Positions 1 to 7,277 of a stretch of 27,452 nt of DNA are shown here, piece by piece. Under the pieces are notes generated by a model. It was not told the origin of the DNA. It saw nothing but the letters and a program-made list of their open reading frames with translations, and ran no database searches. The DNA comes from JAAYZQ01 sp034428935 (GTDB lineage: Bacteria > Chloroflexota > Anaerolineae > JAAYZQ01). The stretch lies in NCBI GenBank assembly GCA_034428935.1, contig DAOUHB010000078.1, forward strand, positions 1 to 27,452, given 5' to 3'. Position 1 is the stretch's first letter. Each line of letters starts with the position of its first letter. Position numbers and translations under genes: made by a program.

Positions 1-2
1 CG

Positions 3-854
3 GTCTGCCTGGGCCACGACCTGGGCCATCCCGCCTTTGGCCATTCGGGCGAGGAGACGCTGAACGAGCTGATGGTGGGGCACGGCGGGTTCGACCACAA
101 CCGCCAGAGCCTGCGAATCGTCGAGAAGCTGGAAAAGCGCTACGAGGGCTGGCCGGGGCTGAGCCTGACCTGGGAAGTGCGCGAGGGCATGGTCAAGCAC
201 GAGACCGACTATGACGTCAGTGACGCCACCGGCTACGAGCCCGACCTGACCTGCTCGCTGGAGGGCCAGATCGCCAACGTGGCCGACGAGCTGGCCTACA
301 CGGCCCACGACCTGGACGACGGCCTGCACTCGGGCCTGCTCAGCCCGGGCGACGTGCGCGACGTCCGGCTGTGGCAGGAGCTGACGGGCGAGCTGGACCT
401 CGATCCCTGCGCCGCCCTGGGCCAGCTCGACCGCCACCGCCTGATCCGCAGCCTCATCGGCTGGGGCGTGGACGACGTGGTGCGCACCACGTCCCGGCGC
501 CTGGCAGAGGAGGGCATCGACTCCCTGGCCAGGCTGCGCGGGCGCGGCGCGCCCATCATCGGCTTTTCGGAGGCGGCGCTGGAGCGCCACGCCGAGCTCA
601 AGCTGTTCCTGCTGTCGAGGCTGTACCGCCACTGGCGGGTGATGCGCATGGGCGCCAAGGCCCGGCGCGTCCTCCAGGCCCTGTTCGAGACCTACGTCCA
701 GGACCCGGCCCAACTGCCCGACTGGGTGCAGGAACGGGCCAGGAGCGAGGACGCGTCGCTGGAGCGCATCGTGTGCGACTATATCGCCGGCATGACCGAC
801 CGCTTTGCCCTGGAGGAGTATGCCCGGCTCTTTGACCCCACGGTGCGGGTCTGA
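3..854 (+). CDS. dgt: dGTPase-like HD-domain triphosphohydrolase, 3' part
   Basis: The reading frame is open from the left edge, so the start lies outside the window and about 283 residues are visible. The first visible residues hold the HD-superfamily metal motif GHDLGHPAFGHSGEE, the hallmark of deoxyguanosinetriphosphate triphosphohydrolase-like proteins, which cleave dNTPs to deoxynucleoside plus triphosphate in the cytosol. Further on, AYTAHDLDDG supplies the late Asp of the H..HD..D metal site. The first Met inside the frame (base 72) lies after the HD motif and cannot be the true start. The C-terminal half is helical and Arg-rich, as in the family. A perfect 16-bp palindrome (853-868) overlaps the stop. 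Substrate preference cannot be read from the sequence. Confidence 0.9.
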   Translation, partial: VCLGHDLGHPAFGHSGEETLNELMVGHGGFDHNRQSLRIVEKLEKRYEGWPGLSLTWEVREGMVKHETDYDVSDATGYEPDLTCSLEGQIANVADELAYTAHDLDDGLHSGLLSPGDVRDVRLWQELTGELDLDPCAALGQLDRHRLIRSLIGWGVDDVVRTTSRRLAEEGIDSLARLRGRGAPIIGFSEAALERHAELKLFLLSRLYRHWRVMRMGAKARRVLQALFETYVQDPAQLPDWVQERARSEDASLERIVCDYIAGMTDRFALEEYARLFDPTVRV

Positions 855-909
855 CGGCCCGGGCCGTCCCGCTGCAACCCTGTAGCCGGACGTGCGTAGA
901 GAAGGGTGA

Positions 910-938
910 TTGCCAGAGAATTTGACTTCTGGTATAAT
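910..938 (+). promoter_or_regulatory. Sigma-70 promoter with extended -10
   Basis: TTGCCA (910-915), a 17-base spacer and TATAAT (933-938), preceded by TGG as an extended -10. It lies 29 bases before the DUF4013 gene start at 968 and probably drives the three membrane-protein genes that follow. Confidence 0.75.
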
Positions 939-967
939 AACAGGCACAACTGCAAGGGAGGGTACCA

Positions 968-1669
968 ATGGATATCGGAAAGGCTTTCGCATTTGTTTTC
1001 GACGACGACCAGTGGATCACCAAGATCCTCATCGGAGCGGGCATCCTGCTCCTCGGGCTCCTGTTCTCCTGGGTGCTGCTCATCCCGCTGATCCTGGCCT
1101 TTGCCATCCTCAGTGGCTACATGGTCGAGATCGTCCGGCGGGTCATTCGCGGGGACCTGAACGAGCTCCCGGAATGGGAGGATTGGGGCACCCTCATCGC
1201 CGACGGGCTCAAGTCGCTCATCATCGGCATCGTCTATGCCCTGCCGGGGATCCTGATCAGCATTTGCCTGGGCATTCCGGGCGGCATCCTGAGCGACAAC
1301 GGTGAGGGGATTGGGGCCCTGTTCGGCGTCGCCGCGTCCTGCCTCAGCTTCCTGTGGACCATTGTCATGCTCGTCCTGCTGCCCGCGGCCATCGCCTTCT
1401 GGGTCGCCAGGGACGACCTGGGCGCAGCCTTCCGGTTCGGCGAGATCATTGATTTCGTGCGCAACAACCTGGCCACCTACCTCGTCACCATGGTCATGAC
1501 CCTGGTCGCGTCCATCATCGGCAGCCTGGGCAGCGTGGTGTGCGGCGTCGGCGCGCTGGTCACCATCCCCTACAGCTACATGGTCATGGGCCACCTGTAC
1601 GGCCAGGCCTACCGGGTATCCGGCGGCCAGTCCGCAGTCGCGGCGCCTGTGGTCGACGAGATCATCTAG
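968..1669 (+). CDS. DUF4013 family membrane protein
   Basis: 233 residues with several hydrophobic segments: roughly 20-50, 77-100, 112-140 and 175-205, each long enough to cross the membrane. The composition and the early element RRVIRGDLNELPEWEDW are typical of DUF4013, a family of integral membrane proteins of unknown function. The start is the ATG after AAGGGAGGGTACC, a good ribosome binding site. It is first in a probable operon with the zinc-ribbon/DUF4190 and DUF4126 genes, all membrane proteins without assigned biochemistry. A perfect hairpin follows the stop. No catalytic motif is visible. Confidence 0.85.
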   Translation: MDIGKAFAFVFDDDQWITKILIGAGILLLGLLFSWVLLIPLILAFAILSGYMVEIVRRVIRGDLNELPEWEDWGTLIADGLKSLIIGIVYALPGILISICLGIPGGILSDNGEGIGALFGVAASCLSFLWTIVMLVLLPAAIAFWVARDDLGAAFRFGEIIDFVRNNLATYLVTMVMTLVASIIGSLGSVVCGVGALVTIPYSYMVMGHLYGQAYRVSGGQSAVAAPVVDEII

Positions 1670-1678
1670 GCTTTTCCC

Positions 1679-1706
1679 GGGCGGCCGGGCCGGTGCCCGG
1701 CCGCCC
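1679..1706 (+). terminator. Perfect 12-bp intergenic hairpin
   Basis: GGGCGGCCGGGC and GCCCGGCCGCCC form a perfect 12-bp stem around a CGGT loop just after the DUF4013 stop. No T-tract follows, so it may be a partial terminator or an mRNA-stabilising structure. It ends just before the upstream in-frame ATG at 1710, which argues for the later start at 1734 for the next gene. Confidence 0.5.
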
Positions 1707-1733
1707 TCCATGGAACACAAGGAAGGAAAGACC

Positions 1734-2306
1734 ATGTTCTGTCCAGAGTGTGGTGCGCCCAACGAAGACGATGCCATCTTCTGTGGCAACTGTGGCGCCG
1801 TGCTCAACCCTGAAGAAACGCCCGTAGAAGCCGCGTCCGGCGTCTCGCCCCTGGAAGAGGAGTCGAGGGCCGGGGAGGCCGGCGTGTACGACACCATCGA
1901 AGACATCGAAGAGAGCGTGGAGGAGCCGGCAGCCGTCGAGCCCGTCCAGGCCGTGGAGCCCAGGGAGCCGGCGAGGCCGGCGCCGCCGCGCGCGCCCTAC
2001 GCGCCCGCCGCGACCGGCCCCACGACGCCCACCAGCGGGATGGCCATCGCCTCGCTGGTGCTGGGCATCGGCGGGCTGACGCTCCTGCCGCTGCTGGGCA
2101 GCGTCCTGGCGGTCATCCTGGGCTACATGGCCCGCAACGAGATCCGCCGGCGGCCCGACGAGATCTCGGGCGAGGGCCTGGCCATGGCCGGCATCGTCCT
2201 GGGGTGGATCGCCATCGGCCTGGCAGCGCTGGGCCTCCTGGTCGGCGGTGCGTTCACCATCTGCGGCCTGTGCGGCTTTTTCGGGAGCGCCCCGTATTGG
2301 CAATAG
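1734..2306 (+). CDS. Zinc-ribbon plus DUF4190 membrane protein
   Basis: 190 residues. The N-terminus is a zinc ribbon: C3, C6, C17 and C20 in FCPECG and FCGNCG. An acidic, then Pro/Ala-rich linker (about 25-100) follows. The C-terminal part has two hydrophobic hairpins (about 101-130 and 147-185) with GYMARNEIRRRP between them, the usual DUF4190 pattern. I chose the ATG at 1734 because GGAAGGAAAG sits at the right distance and the zinc ribbon then begins at once. The in-frame ATG at 1710 abuts the preceding hairpin. The function is unknown; such proteins are common in Chloroflexota and Actinobacteria and are thought to be membrane-anchored. Confidence 0.85.
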   Translation: MFCPECGAPNEDDAIFCGNCGAVLNPEETPVEAASGVSPLEEESRAGEAGVYDTIEDIEESVEEPAAVEPVQAVEPREPARPAPPRAPYAPAATGPTTPTSGMAIASLVLGIGGLTLLPLLGSVLAVILGYMARNEIRRRPDEISGEGLAMAGIVLGWIAIGLAALGLLVGGAFTICGLCGFFGSAPYWQ

Positions 2307-2336
2307 CCGGCCGCGCGCCTGGGAGGGAGTGACGCC

Positions 2337-2924
2337 ATGGACGCGCTGTTTGGCGTGTTCACAGCCTTTGGTCTGTCATCGTCGGCGGGCCTCAACGCCT
2401 ACCTGCCACTGCTGGTGGTGGCGTTGCTGGCCCGCTTTACCAAGCTGGTGACCCTCCAGCCGCCGTGGGATGCCATGACGAGCTGGTGGGTCATCGGCGC
2501 GCTGGTCGTTCTGCTCGCCATCGAGATCCTGGTGGACAAGGTGCCCGCCGTCGACACGATCAACGACGTCATCCAGACGTTTGTCCGTCCCGTGGCCGGC
2601 GCCATCCTCTTTGCGTCCAACGGCGGGGTCATCGGCGAGACGCACCCGGTGCTGGCCCTGGTCTGCGGCCTGCTCATCGCCGGCGGCGTTCACGCCGCCA
2701 AGGCCAGCGCGCGGCCCGTCGTCACCGCCAGCACGGCCGGGGTCCTCAACCCCGTCGTCAGCACGCTGGAGGACGTGTTGGCCCTGGTCACCGCCATCGT
2801 GTCCATCATCGCGCCCATCCTGGGCGTGCTGATCCTGCTGCTCATCGTCATCTGGCTGGCGCGGAGGCTGAGGGACAGGCGGAGAGCAGACGGCCACGGG
2901 GCCCTGCACCAGTCCCGGTACTGA
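2337..2924 (+). CDS. DUF4126 family membrane protein
   Basis: 195 residues with four to five hydrophobic segments. The first part, GLSSSAGLNAYLPLL, and the later EILVDKVPAVDTINDVIQT match the DUF4126 pattern of small membrane proteins with no known activity. GVHAAKASARP lies in a loop. The C-terminus ends in a basic tail after the last membrane segment (about 160-183). It begins 30 bases after the previous gene, behind GGGAGGGAGTGACGCC, so it is probably cotranscribed from the promoter at 910-938. No catalytic residues can be picked out. Confidence 0.85.
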   Translation: MDALFGVFTAFGLSSSAGLNAYLPLLVVALLARFTKLVTLQPPWDAMTSWWVIGALVVLLAIEILVDKVPAVDTINDVIQTFVRPVAGAILFASNGGVIGETHPVLALVCGLLIAGGVHAAKASARPVVTASTAGVLNPVVSTLEDVLALVTAIVSIIAPILGVLILLLIVIWLARRLRDRRRADGHGALHQSRY

Positions 2925-3143
2925 CCCTGCGGCCGGCTCGGGCGGGCAACGCCTGCCCCCCCGCATGGGCCCGCACATGAGCCATGAATAACACAACATC
3001 ATAACCGACGTTGGCCCCCGTGCTCGGCTCGGATGGCTATCCGGAGGGAGCAAGAGGGCGTACCTGGCTGCCAGGCCGAGAATTGCCGCGCCCGCTGCCG
3101 CGGCCTTGACAGGCGATCGAAACCCGGCAGCAGGAATAGCCAT
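2925..3143. other. Gene-free stretch before the small membrane protein
   Basis: Together with the promoter and 5' leader that follow (to 3322), nearly 400 bases lack a supported gene. In 2925-3143 I see only short G/C-rich inverted segments and no convincing ORF, tRNA or repeat. The next transcription unit starts from the promoter at 3144-3172. Confidence 0.5.
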
Positions 3144-3172
3144 TTGCGCTTTTGCCACGCCGGTGGTATACT
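3144..3172 (+). promoter_or_regulatory. Sigma-70 promoter with extended -10
   Basis: TTGCGC (3144-3149), a 17-base spacer and TATACT (3167-3172), preceded by TGG. Transcription would begin near 3179, giving a leader of about 145 bases before the ATG at 3323. This excludes the in-frame ATG at 3152 as the start. Confidence 0.7.
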
Positions 3173-3322
3173 GCCCATCAGGGGAGAAAGGACGCGGATG
3201 AGCCCGGGTCCCTTGAGGGGCCCGCGCCTCGCGCCATCGCCTTCTCCGCATCGCCGCCCGGCAAGGAACGCGCCGCGTTCACGTCGTGGTTCAAAATCCG
3301 GTTCCATGAGACAGGAGGAGAA

Positions 3323-3544
3323 ATGGAAGAACCGTACGACGTCGACATCGTCGACCAGGAGTATTACCCGCCGACACCGCGGAGGGGCCTGAGCGGCTGG
3401 ATCATCGCCCTCATCGTAATCGTCGCCATCGTCATCCTCTGTTGCCTCTGCGCTTGCGTCGCGTGGGCCCTGCTCGCCCCGGCGACGGGCAACGTCTTCT
3501 CGTCGATCATCGAGACCATCGAATCCATGACACCCGTGCCCTGA
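3323..3544 (+). CDS. Small single-pass membrane protein
   Basis: 73 residues. An acidic, Tyr/Pro-containing N-terminus (MEEPYDVDIVDQEYYPP) precedes one very hydrophobic segment (about 25-52) that is rich in Ile/Val and holds a CCLCACVAW cluster. A short tail follows. The start is fixed by AGGAGG just before ATG 3323 and by the promoter at 3144-3172. I do not recognise a family. The four clustered Cys lie inside the predicted membrane segment, so they are more likely packing or acylation residues than a metal site. A strong hairpin follows the stop. Confidence 0.65.
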   Translation: MEEPYDVDIVDQEYYPPTPRRGLSGWIIALIVIVAIVILCCLCACVAWALLAPATGNVFSSIIETIESMTPVP

Positions 3545-3578
3545 GCGGGGCCGACCGTGACAACGTTCGGGCCGATGG

Positions 3579-3614
3579 CACCCGGCCCTTGCCCACAGGG
3601 ACAAGGGCCGGGTG
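3579..3614 (+). terminator. Perfect 13-bp hairpin after the small membrane gene
   Basis: CACCCGGCCCTTG (3579-3591) and CAAGGGCCGGGTG (3602-3614) are perfect inverted arms around a 10-base loop. There is no T-run. It separates the small membrane gene from the next promoter and probably ends transcription. Confidence 0.6.
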
Positions 3615-3628
3615 GCGTTCCCGACAAG

Positions 3629-3657
3629 TTGCATCCCGGCGGCAAAAATGATATACT
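3629..3657 (+). promoter_or_regulatory. Sigma-70 promoter of the Nif3-to-methyltransferase operon
   Basis: TTGCAT (3629-3634), a 17-base spacer and TATACT (3652-3657), with TGA in front as an extended -10. The leader to ATG 3709 is about 45 bases and contains AGGAG. Confidence 0.75.
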
Positions 3658-3708
3658 GTTGGCCGCGGCCTTCCCGGGCTGGCCTGCGCAACTTACAGGA
3701 GAAACGTT

Positions 3709-4464
3709 ATGAGACGAGACGAACTGGTCAAGTACCTGGACGACCTGCTGCAAATCAAGGCCATCGAGGATTCGTCGAACAACGGCTTGCAGGTGGAGGG
3801 AGCCGCCCAGGTCCAGCGCCTGGCCTTTGCCGTGGACGCCAGCCTGGCCGCCTTTGAGGGGGCCCGGGCCACCGGGGCGCAGATGCTGTTGGTCCACCAC
3901 GGCCTGTTCTGGAGCCAACCGCTCATGGTTACCGGCCCGCACCGCCGCCGGCTGGGGATGCTGATCAATGCCGACATCTCGCTGTACGCCGCGCACCTCC
4001 CCCTGGACTTTCATCCCGAGCTGGGGAACAACGTAACGCTCGCCCGCTGGCTCGGGCTGGCGGGCGTGGAGCCCTTTGGCGACTACAAGGGGCAACCGGC
4101 CGGCTACGCGGGGCGCCTGCCCGAGGCGCTCAAGGTGGATGACCTGGCAGCGCGCATCGAGGCGGCGCTGGGCGAGCCGGTCAGCAGGGTGTGGGCCTTT
4201 GGCAAGTCGACCGTGGAGACGGTGGGCATCATCTCGGGGGGAGCCGCCCGTTTCGTGGATCAGGCGGCCGCCGCCGGGTTGGACGCCTTCCTGACGGGCG
4301 AGATGAGCCACGGCGCCTTTCACGACGCCCAGGAGCTGGGCGTGAACGTTATCTTTGGGGGGCATTATGCCACCGAGACGGCTGGCTTGAAAGCCCTGGC
4401 AGAACACCTGGCAGCAGAGTTTGACCTGGAGACCACGTTTCTCGATCTGCCGACCGGGGCCTGA
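3709..4464 (+). CDS. Nif3-like dinuclear metal-centre protein
   Basis: 251 residues, the usual length of bacterial Nif3 (GTP cyclohydrolase I type 2-like) proteins without the inserted domain. Family elements are visible in order: EDSSNNGLQVEG near residue 20, the metal motif LLVHHGLFW (about 60-68), YAAHLPLD (about 91-98), and the late FGGHYATE (about 217-224) with its metal-binding His and Glu. Nif3 proteins form toroidal hexamers with a dinuclear metal centre; their biological substrate is unsettled. The start ATG follows CAGGAGAAACGTT. It is the first gene of a five-gene + strand operon. Confidence 0.92.
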   Translation: MRRDELVKYLDDLLQIKAIEDSSNNGLQVEGAAQVQRLAFAVDASLAAFEGARATGAQMLLVHHGLFWSQPLMVTGPHRRRLGMLINADISLYAAHLPLDFHPELGNNVTLARWLGLAGVEPFGDYKGQPAGYAGRLPEALKVDDLAARIEAALGEPVSRVWAFGKSTVETVGIISGGAARFVDQAAAAGLDAFLTGEMSHGAFHDAQELGVNVIFGGHYATETAGLKALAEHLAAEFDLETTFLDLPTGA

Positions 4465-4521
4465 CAGCGACGACGCCTTCATTGCAGCACAATTGTCAAG
4501 CAAGTGCGGTTGGAGAGAACG

Positions 4522-5340
4522 ATGCAACTGATCTTTCTGGGAAGCAGCGACGATCACGGCGTGCCCAGGGTAGGCTGCCAGTGCGCGGTGTGCGAAAGCG
4601 CCCGCCAGGCAGGCAGCCGCAACCACCGGACCCTGCCCTCCGTAGCCCTGCGCTACGGCCCTTCCTACGCGGAAAGGCTGGTCCTCGTGGACGTTACGCC
4701 CGAGTTCCGCATGCAGACGGCGGGCCAGAACCTGGCGCCCTTTGACGCCCTGTTCCTGACCCACGCCCACGAGGCCCACTTTCTCGGGCTGAAGCTGCTC
4801 CTCGATGCCCAGCGCGACGCGGGCCAGGCACTGCCCCTCTATGCCCCACCCCAGGTGTTGGAGGACGTGCGCGAGCGCCTCTCGTGGCTGTGGAACGAGA
4901 AGAGCTACCGGCGCGTGCTGCAGCCCGAGAGCCTGAATGGGCCCGTCAACCTGTGGGGGCTGCAGGTCGACCTCGTGCGCCTGGACCACGGCATCGGGGG
5001 CACAGCCTATGGCTACATCCTGTCGGACGGCGACCGGCGGCTGGCCTACCTGTCGGACATGCTGCGGGCCACGGCCGAGGTGCGCCAGGCGCTATCGGGC
5101 CCGTCGGGCCGGGATCGGCTCGACCTGCTGGTGTTGGGCGCCAGCCACTATTACGAAGGCATCGAGACCTGGAAGCGTTCGGTGATGGACGTCATCGCCG
5201 CCCTGGAGCTCGTCCGCGACGTGATCCCGGGCCGCGCCGTCCTCACCCACCTGTCGCACACCGTGGACTATGACGAGGTCACCGAGCGGCTGCCAGAGTC
5301 GACCCTGCTGGCATACGACGGCCTGGTGGTGGAGGTATAG
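4522..5340 (+). CDS. PhnP-like metallo-beta-lactamase fold hydrolase, active-site variant
   Basis: 272 residues from ATG 4522, which follows GGAGAG; the upstream in-frame ATG at 4504 is less likely. HGVPRVGCQCAVC near residue 12 is the PhnP/RomA-type N-terminus with a Cys cluster for a structural zinc (C19, C21, C24). PhnP hydrolyses phosphoribosyl cyclic phosphate, but related proteins have other phosphodiester substrates. The metal motif is HAHEAH (81-86): the Asp of the canonical HxHxDH is Ala85. The other metal-site elements are in place: LDHG (His), YLSD (Asp) and LTHLSH (His). The enzyme may use one metal or the neighbouring Glu84, or be altered. It lies 57 bases after the Nif3-like gene. 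Confidence 0.82.
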   Translation: MQLIFLGSSDDHGVPRVGCQCAVCESARQAGSRNHRTLPSVALRYGPSYAERLVLVDVTPEFRMQTAGQNLAPFDALFLTHAHEAHFLGLKLLLDAQRDAGQALPLYAPPQVLEDVRERLSWLWNEKSYRRVLQPESLNGPVNLWGLQVDLVRLDHGIGGTAYGYILSDGDRRLAYLSDMLRATAEVRQALSGPSGRDRLDLLVLGASHYYEGIETWKRSVMDVIAALELVRDVIPGRAVLTHLSHTVDYDEVTERLPESTLLAYDGLVVEV

Positions 5341-5344
5341 GAGC

Positions 5345-6475
5345 ATGAGCCACATCCTGGAACACCTGCTGGCACAGCAGGAAGCCATGATCGAGACCCT
5401 GGCCGGCCTCGTGGCGCTGGACTCGCCCAGCCACGAGCGCGAGGCGGTCAACAGGGTGGCCGACTTGATGAGCGAGGCGCTGGACTCCATCGGTGCCCGG
5501 GTGCAGCGGCTGCCACAGGCAGCCTTTGGCGACCACGTGCACGCCACCTGGGGAGAGGGCGACGGGCAGGTGCTGCTCCTGGGCCACATGGACACCGTCT
5601 GGCCGGCCGGCGAATCGCAAAAGAGGCCCTTCCGCGTGGAGGCCGGCAGGGCCACGGGCCCTGGCGCCTTTGACATGAAGGGCGGCCTGGTGGTGGGGCT
5701 CTATGCCCTGCGGGCGCTTCATGCCCTGGGCCTGCGGCCCGCCCATCGCCTGGTCCTGGTGCTGAACTCGGACGAGGAGTGCGGCAGCCCCACCTCGCGG
5801 GCCACCATCGAGGAGGAGGGGCGCCGCAGCGTCGCCAGCCTGGTCCTGGAGCCGTCGCGCGAGGGCGCCCTGGTCACCTGGCGCAAGGGCGTCGGCCGCT
5901 TCGAGCTGGAGATCCAGGGCCGGGCCTCCCATTCGGGGGCGGCCCACGAGCGCGGCGTGAGCGCCCTGACCGAGCTGGCCCACCAGATCCTGCGCCTGGA
6001 GTCGATGACCGACTACGGGCGGGGCACCACGGTCAACGTGGGAGTGGCCCAGGGCGGCTCCAAGGTGAACGTGCGGCCGGCGGCCGCCTGGGCCGAGATC
6101 GACCTGCGGGTGACGTCCGCCGAGGAGGGAGAGCGCATGGCCGGGACGATCCTGGGCCTGGAGCCCGTGCAGGAGGGCACCACGCTCATCGTCTCCGGGG
6201 GGATGAACCGGCCGCCCTGGGAGACCTCGCCCGGGGGCGAGCGCCTCTTCCGGCAGGCGCAGCGGGCCGGCGCCCGGCTTGGCATGGAGCTGTGGCCGGC
6301 AGGCACCGGCGGCGGATCGGACGGCAACTTTACGGCGGCGGTGGGCACGCCCACGCTGGACGGCCTGGGGCCCGTGGGCGAGGACGCCCACGCCCTGACC
6401 GAGTGGGTGGACGTGGCCTCGCTGCCCCGGCGGGCGGCCCTCCTGGCCGAGCTGCTCGTGAGCCTCGACAAATGA
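5345..6475 (+). CDS. M20 family metallopeptidase (carboxypeptidase G2-like)
   Basis: 376 residues. M20 di-zinc peptidase elements are complete: GHMDTVW (H81, D83), the bridging Asp in FDMKGG (D110), the catalytic Glu pair DEECGS (E144/E145), the ligand E169 in LEPS, and ASHSG (H196) opening the dimerisation domain. GGGSDGN and a late His in EDAHALTE complete the C-terminal catalytic part. It resembles glutamate carboxypeptidase (CPG2) and ArgE/DapE relatives that cleave N-acyl or peptide bonds; the substrate is not readable. The start is the ATG four bases after the previous stop, behind GGAGGTATAGGAGC. Its stop overlaps the start of the next gene (ATGA). Confidence 0.92.
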   Translation: MSHILEHLLAQQEAMIETLAGLVALDSPSHEREAVNRVADLMSEALDSIGARVQRLPQAAFGDHVHATWGEGDGQVLLLGHMDTVWPAGESQKRPFRVEAGRATGPGAFDMKGGLVVGLYALRALHALGLRPAHRLVLVLNSDEECGSPTSRATIEEEGRRSVASLVLEPSREGALVTWRKGVGRFELEIQGRASHSGAAHERGVSALTELAHQILRLESMTDYGRGTTVNVGVAQGGSKVNVRPAAAWAEIDLRVTSAEEGERMAGTILGLEPVQEGTTLIVSGGMNRPPWETSPGGERLFRQAQRAGARLGMELWPAGTGGGSDGNFTAAVGTPTLDGLGPVGEDAHALTEWVDVASLPRRAALLAELLVSLDK

Positions 6476-7275
6476 AGCACGTCTATCTGGCGCCACACCT
6501 GGACGACGCCGTGCTGTCGTGCGGGGGGGCAATGCACCGCCAGCGGCGGGCAGGCGAGGCCGTGGTGGCCCTCACCATCTTTGCCGGGGAGCCGGCGCCG
6601 GGCCAGGCCCTGTCGCCCTTTGCCCTGGAGCAGCACGCCTACTGGGGGACCCCGGCCCGGCCCGCGCGCCTGCGCCGGGCCGAGGATGTCGCCGCCCTGG
6701 CCCTCCTGGACGCCGAAGCCAGGCACCTGGAGTACCTGGACGCCGTCTACCGCGCCACGCCCGGGGGGCCCTGGCCCTACGACGGCCGCGAGACGCTCTT
6801 TGCCCCGCCGCATCCCGACGACCCCGTGTCGCCCGCGGCCCTGGCCCGGGCCCTGGCCGACGGGCTGCCCCTGGAGGCAGGCTTGACGCTGTACGCGCCC
6901 CTGGCCGTGGGCCGCCACGTGGACCACCAGGTGGTGCACCAGGCCGCGGGACACCTGATGGCCATGGGCTACCGCGTGGGCTTTTACGAGGACTATCCTT
7001 ACGCCGAAGCGCCCGACGCGCTGGAAGAGGCCCTGGCGCAAAGCCCGTACCGGGGCTGGCAGCGGAGGGTGGCGACCCTGGAAGCGGCGGACATAGCCGC
7101 CAAGGTCGACGCCCTGGCCTACTATCGCAGCCAGATGTGGATCCTGTTTGGCGGCGCCGAAGCCATGCCCAGCCGCGTCTGGGCCTTTGCCGCCGGCCAC
7201 TGCCCCGAGGCGTCCCTGGCCGAGTGCACCTGGTGGGCGACGGCCGAGGGGCGCACGGCGGAAGGAGGGGTGTGA
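6472..7275 (+). CDS. PIG-L family deacetylase (LmbE-like)
   Basis: 267 residues. APHLDDAVLSCGG (from residue 7) is the zinc and catalytic motif of PIG-L/LmbE deacetylases, normally PHPDDE; Pro is Leu and Glu is Ala here, while the His and both Asp remain. GRHVDHQVVH in the middle is the second conserved motif. Family members remove N-acetyl groups from GlcNAc-type sugars or mycothiol/bacillithiol precursors. The start codon overlaps the preceding stop as ATGA, which shows translational coupling and fixes the start well inside a longer open frame. The downstream methyltransferase begins within a few bases of its stop. Confidence 0.88.
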   Translation: MKHVYLAPHLDDAVLSCGGAMHRQRRAGEAVVALTIFAGEPAPGQALSPFALEQHAYWGTPARPARLRRAEDVAALALLDAEARHLEYLDAVYRATPGGPWPYDGRETLFAPPHPDDPVSPAALARALADGLPLEAGLTLYAPLAVGRHVDHQVVHQAAGHLMAMGYRVGFYEDYPYAEAPDALEEALAQSPYRGWQRRVATLEAADIAAKVDALAYYRSQMWILFGGAEAMPSRVWAFAAGHCPEASLAECTWWATAEGRTAEGGV

Positions 7276-7277
7276 AG

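Noticed and set aside
853..868. 16-bp palindrome GACGGCCCGGGCCGTC as terminator
   Set aside because: It has no loop bases beyond the stem itself and no T-tract. It may be chance in GC-rich DNA.
922..938. TTGACT at 922-927 as the -35 box
   Set aside because: It is only five bases from TATAAT. TTGCCA at 910-915 has the correct 17-base spacing.
3152..3322. Longer version of the small membrane protein starting at 3152
   Set aside because: That ATG lies inside the promoter (3144-3172), and a consensus ribosome binding site precedes the ATG at 3323.
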